NCBI GenBank assembly: GCA_014860665.1
Contig: JACZJI010000123.1
Coordinates: forward strand, 1 to 43,307
Source: Bacteroidales bacterium
GTDB taxonomy: Bacteria; Bacteroidota; Bacteroidia; Bacteroidales; F082
Direction: 5' to 3'
Length of the DNA stretch: 43,307 nt
Below the pieces are notes generated by a model. The model did not search any database and was not told where the DNA came from. It was given only the letters and a program-made list of their open reading frames with translations. Position numbers and translations under genes: made by a program. This document shows positions 24,822 to 31,416 of this stretch, in pieces. The first letter of the stretch is position 1. Each line of letters begins with the position of its first letter.

Positions 24822-27800
24822 TTATAATCCTCCTAATGCAATTAAGTAAAACACAACAATAAACAACACAACATGCAGCGCGTAGTTTTGCATATTTCCA
24901 CTGTAAATCCGTCTTAACCAGCCTGAAAAATCCAACACCATGTCACTTACGTTTTCCCAGAAAGTTTCAACTACGGGTGTCACTAAAAATCCTAAAGCTT
25001 TTTTATAGCCGGCATAGATATTATAAGAAACATGAGTTGTTTCAGGGCGGTAAGGCCTTTCAGCGGCATATACTATATTAAATTGACCGATTCTTTTGAC
25101 TTTTTTGCTTGCGATGACGAGCCATCCCAACAGAAGCGTAAATGCTGTTACAACGACAATCATAGTGGTTGTGCCATCCCAGTAGCCGAGGCTGGTAAAA
25201 GCTCTTGTCCCCTGCCAATAAAGACTTTTTGGGAAATAAACTGTCAGCATATTTCCTATCGGCTTTAACACCCATTGGGGGAAAGCTGAGAAAACCATGA
25301 TTCCGATGATTAAAATATAGGAAGGGATAAGAATCCATGCACTGATTTCTTTCATATTTCGGTGGTTATCTTTTAACTGACCCAGGAAAACAGAATGGAT
25401 CAGTTTAAATAAATACAGGAAGGCGATAACCCCTGCAAAGAAAACAACTACTCCCTGGAAGTACCATCCTTTCTGAATAACAGCATTGTATAAAAGCCAT
25501 TTTCCGGCAAATCCTGAAAGAGGGGGGATGCCACCAATGACAATGATTGAAATTAAAACAGCCACAAAGGAATAGGGCATTTTTTTGATCATGCCGCCCA
25601 TTTCATACATATTGTGTGTTCCCAGTTTTACCACTATTCCTCCAATTACAAGGAACAGGATAGCCTTGAACATAAAGTGGTTAATGGTATATGTAAAGCC
25701 AGCCAACCAGCCTAACTGAGTCATCATGGTGATGGAGAATAGGATGTAACCTAATTGTCCGATACTGGAATATGCAAGTAAACGTTTGGCATCTTCCTGG
25801 AAAACAGCACCAAGGTTTCCGCTCAAAGCGGTCAGCGCGCCAACCCATCCTAAAACATAGAGCAATTTTTCGCTTCCTGGAGTTCCTGTTCCCATGTAAA
25901 AGAACAATAACATCAGACCAAAAACACCTGCTTTAAGCAAAATAGCTGAAACCATAGGTGATACGTCACTTTCTGCTTCACCGTGTGCGCCTGGTAGCCA
26001 TATGTGCAAACCGAGCGAAGCTGTTTTTGTCATGAAGCCTACAGCAAGAAGCGTATAAGCCAGTGTGGTGAGTTGGGTAATATGTCCTAATGCAGCTAAA
26101 GAAATATTTAATCCTGAGGCATAGGCCAATGCAAGACCAAAAAGAATAGCGTAAGCACCACCAATACTAAATAACATATAACTATATCCGTGTGGCATGG
26201 AACGTTTTCCGCGAATGATCAAAAAGTAAGAACCGGCGGTCATAAGTTCCCAGCTAAAGAAAAATTCAAGCAGGGTATTTGCTTCTATCAAACCAACCAA
26301 ACCTGAAAACATCAGCAGAGCCATTGGATAAAATCCCGGACGTTTTCCTTTTTTTGCATAGCCGGCCACCAAAGTCAGAACAGCACCTCCCAGGAATATT
26401 CCCGCGAATATTTCCCGCATTAAATCATGTTCAAGTAATGGGAATAAACGAACCATGTACCAGATAATCCCGGCGATGGAGAGCGTGTTTTTAACATAAA
26501 CCGGCAAAAAGTCCAAAGCAAAAAGTAAAAATACAAATGCCAGCGGTAAGAAGTTAATGTAGACACCACCTTCTGTAAAAGGAGCGAGGTACATTCCCAT
26601 GAAATACAATAAAATACCCATTAAATAAATCGGGAGATACTTATTCCACTCGAATTTGATGGTAATATCTTCGGGAACTTCCAGTTTGATGGAATATCCC
26701 AGCCATTTAAACAAATAAATAGCTTCTGTAAATGATCCTGCAAGTATAGCGGTCATCCAGGCGTATTGTCCGTGGGCAGCAAGCGCCATGATCAGGTTCC
26801 ATTTTCCAAAAAAAGAAGGAAACGGTGGAAATCCAATCAATGCGAAAATAAACGTACCGAAAAGGAAAAGTAAATAAGGATGTTTACGCAAAGCAGACCA
26901 CCCCTGGATATTCTTTGATTTAATAATTCCTGAAAGCCAGAATAAACCTGCTTTGGCAGCATAATGGCTAATCAAAATACTAAATCCAATCAGTAAAGTA
27001 TCTTTTCCAAGGTAAGGGCTTAGTCCAATAATCATAAGAATTAAACCAACCTGTCCAATGGAAGAATACCCTAATAACCGGTTCGGGTTTTCCTGACGTG
27101 TTCCCATCAGGTTTGAACCAATAAAAGTGATGGCTCCTATGATAGCAAAATAGGGAAGCCAGAATGAGCCTCCCATTGGCATTAATTTATAAGCCACAAA
27201 CAATGCTGCTGTAGCTGATCCTGCTGAAATCAAGGCACTAATACCAGGATTAGAAGCAGTATAAACATCAATTCCCCATCCATTGGCTGGAAACGGTTTT
27301 AATTCTAATATGATTGATACATAAATGGTGAATAAAGCAATGGCGCCTCCTTTTATGCTCATCAGGTTGGCGGCAATAAGTCCGTCAATATTGAGGGAAC
27401 TTGCGAAGTAGTAACTGAAAATAATACCGATAAGCAGAAAATTAGAGATAATTCCTGTAGCAATTATGTACTTCATCCCAGCCTGAAACGCTTTTCTTTT
27501 GTTGTCCAGAAGGATAAGGCCTCCGGTTGCAATGCTGCTGATTTCCAGAAAAACAAACAAGTTGAAAATGTCACGTGTCATGACAATGACATTAAGACTC
27601 ATGACGAAGACTATAAAAATGGCCATGCTATTGATGCCGGTTTTTTTCAGAGAATCTAACAGATATATACCTCCAAGTAATCCAACAATATTGATCATTG
27701 TTGTCAGAATTGCTTCATTCAGACCCATTTGCAGGTTAATGGCATAAGGCGGAAGGAAACCTGCGGTATAGATGATGTCTGTAGCACGGTGGTTGACCAA

Positions 27801-27953
27801 AAACTCATAAAGCCATTGTCCTGAGACAAAAGTTATAAAGACAAGCCCTCCAATCATCAGGATACTTCCAAGGCGTGTCATAGAACTTTTTAAAATGCCA
27901 AGCAAAAATGCCAGGCCCAATATCACTGCTACTATATAAATTGGTGTTACCAT
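24822..27953 (-). CDS. two fused antiporter-like pump subunits (NuoL/M/N-type, MbxH'-MbxH)
   Basis: 1043 residues, about twice the normal subunit, with two complete antiporter-like modules. Module 1 (about 1-480) has the TM5 glutamate Glu137 (LFVFLEISS) and TM7 lysine Lys219 (ELKPFPANGWGIDVY). Module 2 (about 490-1043) has Glu569 (FFFSWELMTAGSY) and Lys643 (GFMTKTASLGLHIWLPGAHGE). Each should form an ion half-channel of the kind in complex I and Mrp. MBX/MBS operons have two separate H subunits at this position; here they are one chain. It overlaps the upstream mnhC gene by 7 bases. Confidence 0.9.
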   Translation of the reverse strand: MVTPIYIVAVILGLAFLLGILKSSMTRLGSILMIGGLVFITFVSGQWLYEFLVNHRATDIIYTAGFLPPYAINLQMGLNEAILTTMINIVGLLGGIYLLDSLKKTGINSMAIFIVFVMSLNVIVMTRDIFNLFVFLEISSIATGGLILLDNKRKAFQAGMKYIIATGIISNFLLIGIIFSYYFASSLNIDGLIAANLMSIKGGAIALFTIYVSIILELKPFPANGWGIDVYTASNPGISALISAGSATAALFVAYKLMPMGGSFWLPYFAIIGAITFIGSNLMGTRQENPNRLLGYSSIGQVGLILMIIGLSPYLGKDTLLIGFSILISHYAAKAGLFWLSGIIKSKNIQGWSALRKHPYLLFLFGTFIFALIGFPPFPSFFGKWNLIMALAAHGQYAWMTAILAGSFTEAIYLFKWLGYSIKLEVPEDITIKFEWNKYLPIYLMGILLYFMGMYLAPFTEGGVYINFLPLAFVFLLFALDFLPVYVKNTLSIAGIIWYMVRLFPLLEHDLMREIFAGIFLGGAVLTLVAGYAKKGKRPGFYPMALLMFSGLVGLIEANTLLEFFFSWELMTAGSYFLIIRGKRSMPHGYSYMLFSIGGAYAILFGLALAYASGLNISLAALGHITQLTTLAYTLLAVGFMTKTASLGLHIWLPGAHGEAESDVSPMVSAILLKAGVFGLMLLFFYMGTGTPGSEKLLYVLGWVGALTALSGNLGAVFQEDAKRLLAYSSIGQLGYILFSITMMTQLGWLAGFTYTINHFMFKAILFLVIGGIVVKLGTHNMYEMGGMIKKMPYSFVAVLISIIVIGGIPPLSGFAGKWLLYNAVIQKGWYFQGVVVFFAGVIAFLYLFKLIHSVFLGQLKDNHRNMKEISAWILIPSYILIIGIMVFSAFPQWVLKPIGNMLTVYFPKSLYWQGTRAFTSLGYWDGTTTMIVVVTAFTLLLGWLVIASKKVKRIGQFNIVYAAERPYRPETTHVSYNIYAGYKKALGFLVTPVVETFWENVSDMVLDFSGWLRRIYSGNMQNYALHVVLFIVVFYLIALGGL

Positions 27954-28300
27954 TTTAAATCTTTAAAATTGTTGATGTCCAATGATTTCTTGTCGTGATG
28001 TAGTTTGATTGCATAAACCAGCATCAAAGCTGAAACGCCCAATCCGATGACAATCGAGGTTAAAACCAAAGCCTGAGGAACAGGATCGACAACGCTTTTT
28101 AATGCATCTTTAGCGGAGATGATATCCAGAATAGGAGCGGTCTTTCCTTTCACGTAACCAATACTCACCATCACTACATTTATTCCAGTATCGAAAATGG
28201 TAAAGCCCAGAATAATCTTGATTAGATTTTTTTGGCTGAGGATTCCCCATAACCCTATAAGTACCAATAAAAATCCGGTAATAATAATTATGTATCCCAT
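27947..28300 (-). CDS. mnhC: NuoK/MnhC-like antiporter subunit
   Basis: 117 residues with three membrane segments, as in MrpC/NuoK. IILGFTIFDTGINVVMVSIG carries the family's second helix, and VPQALVLTSIVIGLGVSALML the third, including the PQALVLTSIVIG signature of MnhC. It participates in the Mrp-type ion-translocating module. It starts 2 bases after the preceding gene and overlaps the pump-subunit gene by 7 bases, indicating translational coupling. Confidence 0.9.
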   Translation of the reverse strand: MGYIIIITGFLLVLIGLWGILSQKNLIKIILGFTIFDTGINVVMVSIGYVKGKTAPILDIISAKDALKSVVDPVPQALVLTSIVIGLGVSALMLVYAIKLHHDKKSLDINNFKDLKW

Positions 28301-28302
28301 GA

Positions 28303-29013
28303 TCAGCTATTTTTTTCATTTTGATTATAGGAAATCGTCCCTATGATATTGGATAACTCAGCGCCCACTTTCAAACCAATAAAGATGTAAATCAATGGCA
28401 ATGCGCCTGCACTCAGCATGGTTCCGAATTCGCCCAGCGGGAGAAAGCGGTTGTCAAGAAATCCACCGGCTAAAACCAATCCCAGAACCCCAAGAACAAC
28501 AAAAGCAATTCCTGAGATGCTTTCAACAAAAGCAACCAGATTGTGACTTACTTTCATACTTGGATTGGCTAACATCATCAAGAGTACTCCTGATGCTATT
28601 ACTGCCCCGCCCTGGAATCCTCCACCAGGAGTCAGGTGGCCATTGATGAATATGTATATTCCTACTAGAAAAATCACCGGAACGATGATCTGAGAAGAAT
28701 AGATTAGGATTTCGCTGTTTGGACTGGTAAACCTATCAGATACAATATCTTCTTTTCTCACCTTAAGGACAAAACTAATGATTGATGCAGCTAAGAAAAG
28801 AATAGTAACTTCCCCAAGCGTATCAAATCCACGATAAGTGACTACGATGGCAGAAATAATATTCGCTGCACCTACCTGTGTAGCCGCATTTTCTGCATAA
28901 TAAGCTCCTAATTTATTATTCAGCTCTGTAGGCACATGATAAACCTGGAGTAGATTGAAGAAAATAAGTCCTACTCCGGCCAGTAATCCAATTATTAAAA
29001 TTTTCTTAATCAT
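28303..29013 (-). CDS. mnhB: fused MbhE/MnhB-type antiporter subunit
   Basis: 236 residues. The N-terminal 90 residues (NVVTYRGFDTLGEVTILFLAASI-like stretch IVVTYRGFDTLGEVTILF) match the MbhE/C-terminal-MrpA part. The C-terminal part (SQIIVPVIFLVGIYIFINGHLTPGGGFQGG) is MnhB/MbhF. The GHLTPGGGFQGG loop is diagnostic. It forms part of the Na+/H+ antiporter module of the complex. The gene overlaps the 80-residue subunit upstream by 8 bases. Confidence 0.87.
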   Translation of the reverse strand: MIKKILIIGLLAGVGLIFFNLLQVYHVPTELNNKLGAYYAENAATQVGAANIISAIVVTYRGFDTLGEVTILFLAASIISFVLKVRKEDIVSDRFTSPNSEILIYSSQIIVPVIFLVGIYIFINGHLTPGGGFQGGAVIASGVLLMMLANPSMKVSHNLVAFVESISGIAFVVLGVLGLVLAGGFLDNRFLPLGEFGTMLSAGALPLIYIFIGLKVGAELSNIIGTISYNQNEKNS

Positions 29014-29248
29014 GGTTCTGACGTATTTTATTAAGTGCGTAAAAGAAAATGATGGTGGTCAAACCACTGCCTATGGAGGCTTCTGTAAGTGCTACGTCGG
29101 GTGCGGCCAGCAACAGAAATAAAATCGAAGCAGTTAAACTTACCAAACCTGAGGAAATTACAGCAATGGAAAGTTTTTTGCTGTGGATAGTCATGAAAGC
29201 GCCGACGAGGGTCAAAACACTTAAGACAATAGCAATAGCAACAATCAT
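29006..29248 (-). CDS. MbhD/DUF4040-type antiporter subunit
   Basis: 80 residues with about three membrane segments. LFLLLAAPDVALTEASIGSGLTTIIFF is the DUF4040 signature, equivalent to a segment of MrpA and to MbhD of group 4 hydrogenases. The gene overlaps mnhG by 4 bases and the mnhB-like gene by 8. The short length is normal when the MrpA region is split into separate genes. Confidence 0.87.
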   Translation of the reverse strand: MIVAIAIVLSVLTLVGAFMTIHSKKLSIAVISSGLVSLTASILFLLLAAPDVALTEASIGSGLTTIIFFYALNKIRQNHD

Positions 29249-29646
29249 ATTTTGTCCTCCTCTGTATTAGTACTGACTTTTCTCAAATGTGCTCTACGTG
29301 ACGGATCTTCGTTAAGACTTTCATTTAACTGGTCCACCGTGGTTTTTCTGGTTAACGGAACTCCTGTAAAATAAGCAGCTCTGGCAAGTACGTGGGATGA
29401 TATAGGGTTTGTAATCAGTACAAAAAGTATCAATATCATGAATTTACCAAACCAACCCGGGAAAAAGAAAAACAAGCCTGCCAACGACAGGATGGTTCCC
29501 AGTGTGGATGCTTTTGTCCCGGTCTGTATCCTGTTATAGGCATCTGGCATACGAAGCAATCCTAAAGAACCCAAAAAGAGAAAAATAGATCCTCCAATGG
29601 CCAATATACCTCCGGTTATTTCAATCCAATTATTATCCATAATCAA
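29245..29646 (-). CDS. mnhG: Na+/H+ antiporter subunit G (MnhG/MrpG)
   Basis: 133 residues with three membrane segments. IFLFLGSLGLLRMPDAYNRIQTGTKASTLGT is the MnhG signature. The C-terminal 30 residues are a charged cytosolic tail (LNESLNEDPSRRAHLRK). It belongs to the Mrp-type module of the operon, 4 bases after mnhF. An alternative start two codons downstream (MDNNW) is equally possible. Confidence 0.9.
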   Translation of the reverse strand: MIMDNNWIEITGGILAIGGSIFLFLGSLGLLRMPDAYNRIQTGTKASTLGTILSLAGLFFFFPGWFGKFMILILFVLITNPISSHVLARAAYFTGVPLTRKTTVDQLNESLNEDPSRRAHLRKVSTNTEEDKI

Positions 29647-29650
29647 TTAT

Positions 29651-29911
29651 TTATAATCCTTTTTCAATATAGCGTGCTACAATTATTACCCCGATAAAAC
29701 CCAGAATTCCATACACCAGGGCTATGTCCATGTATATAATCCGCTGACTCAGGGCCGCAACGTAGGCAATCAGAGCAATGCCGGAAACAGACATGACATC
29801 GAATGCGATAATTCTGTTTACTTTTTCGGGTCCGAGTATAAACCGGATCAGTGATACCAATAAGCTCAATAAGGTTATTGATATTGCGATGTCTAACAAT
29901 ATTTTAGCCAT
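29651..29911 (-). CDS. mnhF: Na+/H+ antiporter subunit F (MnhF/MrpF)
   Basis: 86 residues with three membrane segments. RFILGPEKVNRIIAFDVMSVSGIALIA is the MnhF signature, with the conserved GP-x-x-x-NRI-x-x-D. It overlaps mnhE by 8 bases. It acts in the ion-translocating module of the complex. Confidence 0.9.
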   Translation of the reverse strand: MAKILLDIAISITLLSLLVSLIRFILGPEKVNRIIAFDVMSVSGIALIAYVAALSQRIIYMDIALVYGILGFIGVIIVARYIEKGL

Positions 29912-30398
29912 ACATTACCTCCAGATATTTTTCAAACTGTCTAACAATGAGTAAGGTGTTTTGTTCCAGATCAGTGGATTGTACGTCAATCCAATGGATG
30001 AACATAGAGTCGCCTGATACTTCAAGGGTAAAAGTTCCTGGCGTCAGTGTAATGGCATCAGCAAGAATGATACGACCAATCTTGGACTTCAGCTTTGTTT
30101 TTACTTCCACAATTCCAGGATTAATGGGAAGTGAAGGAGCCAGAACCCTGTATGCCACATCCAGGTTGGATTTCACCAGAGCCACCAAAAAAGTAAAGAA
30201 GAACAATACGGAATAAAGCAAGGCTTTTGGCGTTAACCTTAACTGCGTAAAAGCTTCGCATTTACCGCAAAAAAACGCCGGTAATACCAGACTGATTACT
30301 GCTCCGGAAATGATCACCTGCGTTTGCAGGCTGTTGTTTAATAACAGCCATGTTATAAACAGTGTGATGATCATGATAAGGTAGTTTTTTGATTTCAT
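29904..30398 (-). CDS. mnhE: Na+/H+ antiporter subunit E (MnhE/MrpE); first gene of the complex operon
   Basis: 164 residues. An N-terminal membrane hairpin is followed by a soluble domain with AYRVLAPSLPINPGIVEVKTKLKSK and LADAITLTPGTFTLEV, both diagnostic of MnhE. It is the first gene of a 14-gene minus-strand operon running to 18137. It corresponds to the A subunit of MBH/MBX operons. Its upstream region (272 bases) is shared with the divergent Fnr-like gene and contains palindromes. Confidence 0.9.
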   Translation of the reverse strand: MKSKNYLIMIITLFITWLLLNNSLQTQVIISGAVISLVLPAFFCGKCEAFTQLRLTPKALLYSVLFFFTFLVALVKSNLDVAYRVLAPSLPINPGIVEVKTKLKSKIGRIILADAITLTPGTFTLEVSGDSMFIHWIDVQSTDLEQNTLLIVRQFEKYLEVMYG

Positions 30399-30536
30399 CA
30401 GGCACTCAAAATTTGAGTTAATTTTTATAAAAATTTTGCCGGTAAAAGTATCTTAACCTAAGGTAAAGGGTAAAAAAAGGTTGGCTTATCTAAACTTGTT
30501 TCGAACCAAAACTCATGCATGAATTTTAGCAGTTCG

Positions 30537-30552
30537 GATAACTTTTGTTATC
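30537..30552. promoter_or_regulatory. palindromic operator candidate between the complex operon and the Fnr-like gene
   Basis: GATAAC-TTTT-GTTATC is a perfect palindrome with a 4-base spacer, sharing the 14-base core ATAACTTTTGTTAT with the site upstream of feoAB. It lies 139 bases from the mnhE start and 119 from the Fnr-like start. A minus-strand GAGTTTTG (plus 30507-30514), one mismatch from TAnnTTTG, would put the site about 41-45 bases upstream of an operon transcript, a class II activator position. That promoter is only a guess. Confidence 0.6.
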
Positions 30553-30590
30553 TCTAATGTTAATTGAATTTATATCCAATGTCTATTCGA

Positions 30591-30605
30591 AACATGATAT
30601 ATGTT
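30591..30605. promoter_or_regulatory. second palindrome upstream of the Fnr-like gene
   Basis: AACAT-GATAT-ATGTT is a perfect 5-base inverted repeat with a 5-base spacer. It ends 5 bases before the TTTG promoter element of the Fnr-like gene, so it could bind an activator or act in autoregulation. It is short and AT-rich, and may be chance. Confidence 0.35.
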
Positions 30606-30609
30606 ATGT

Positions 30610-30643
30610 TTTGGATTGCCTGATGAATAATTTTCTACTTTTG
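30610..30643 (+). promoter_or_regulatory. Bacteroidota-type promoter of the Fnr-like gene
   Basis: TTTG at 30610-30613 and TACTTTTG at 30636-30643 are separated by 22 bases, matching the phylum's TTTG...TAnnTTTG pattern. Transcription would start near 30650, about 20 bases before the ATG at 30671. A purine-rich GAGGA at 30661-30665 lies just upstream of that ATG. Confidence 0.7.
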
Positions 30644-30670
30644 CAGCATCAAGGAAAAAAGAGGAAAAAT

Positions 30671-31369
30671 ATGTCGAAAGCACCTGGAAGCGAGAGTTGT
30701 ATTGAGTGTAAGAATAAATCAGGCTGTTTTGAAAAATTGACTGAAAAAGAGCTTCAGCTAATTAGTGATTCAAAGCTGCAAATCAAATTTAAAAAAGGAG
30801 AAATCCTGCGAAAACAAGGTTCGTTTGTTTCAAGTGTTCTGTTCTTAAAAGAAGGATTTGTAAAGGTTTATAAGGAGTTTGATCCCCCTGGTCAGAATGC
30901 AATCGTTCATTTTCATAAACCCGGAAGTTTAATTGGGTTGATGGACATTTTAGGAGATAACAGTGTGAAACATACGGTTGTTGCTTTGACTGATTGCCAG
31001 GTGTGCTGCATTAATATTGGATTGTTTGAGAAATTACTCGAAGAAAATGGAAAATATGCTACCGAGGTAATCCGGTCCATTAATCGCATTTCGAATGAAC
31101 TTATTGATTATCAGTTAGAAAATAATCACAAACAGCTTCATGGACGTGTAGCTAAAGCTTTCCTTGTGCTGGCCGAACAGGTTTTTATGTCAAAGACTTT
31201 TGGTGTATATCTTTCCCGAAACGATATTGCGGAATTTACCAATATGAGTTCCATGAGTGTAGTCAGGATTTTGAAAGAATTTAAGGAAGACAAACTAATT
31301 GATGATAAAAACGGTTATATCAAGTTGTTGAATGTCGAAAAGCTTGAAATGATCAGTAAATTAGGTTAG
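30671..31369 (+). CDS. Fnr-type Crp-family regulator with four FeS-ligand cysteines
   Basis: 232 residues. N-terminal cysteines Cys10, Cys13 and Cys19 have the C-x2-C-x5-C spacing of E. coli FNR (Cys20, 23, 29). Cys112 in CQVCCIN aligns with FNR Cys122, with the same 93-residue distance from the third cysteine. A cyclic-nucleotide-like beta barrel (FKKGEILRKQGSFVSSVLFL) and a winged helix (SRNDIAEFTNMSSMSVVRILKEF) follow. The recognition helix keeps Arg but replaces FNR's Glu and Ser, so its DNA site should differ from TTGAT-N4-ATCAA. The start at 30671 fits the promoter and the GAGGA upstream. Probably an O2-sensing [4Fe-4S] activator of anaerobic genes. Confidence 0.88.
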   Translation: MSKAPGSESCIECKNKSGCFEKLTEKELQLISDSKLQIKFKKGEILRKQGSFVSSVLFLKEGFVKVYKEFDPPGQNAIVHFHKPGSLIGLMDILGDNSVKHTVVALTDCQVCCINIGLFEKLLEENGKYATEVIRSINRISNELIDYQLENNHKQLHGRVAKAFLVLAEQVFMSKTFGVYLSRNDIAEFTNMSSMSVVRILKEFKEDKLIDDKNGYIKLLNVEKLEMISKLG

Positions 31370-31416
31370 TCTCCTTTCAGCCTAAGTGATACTTTACCTC
31401 TCTGATTTATTTTTAT

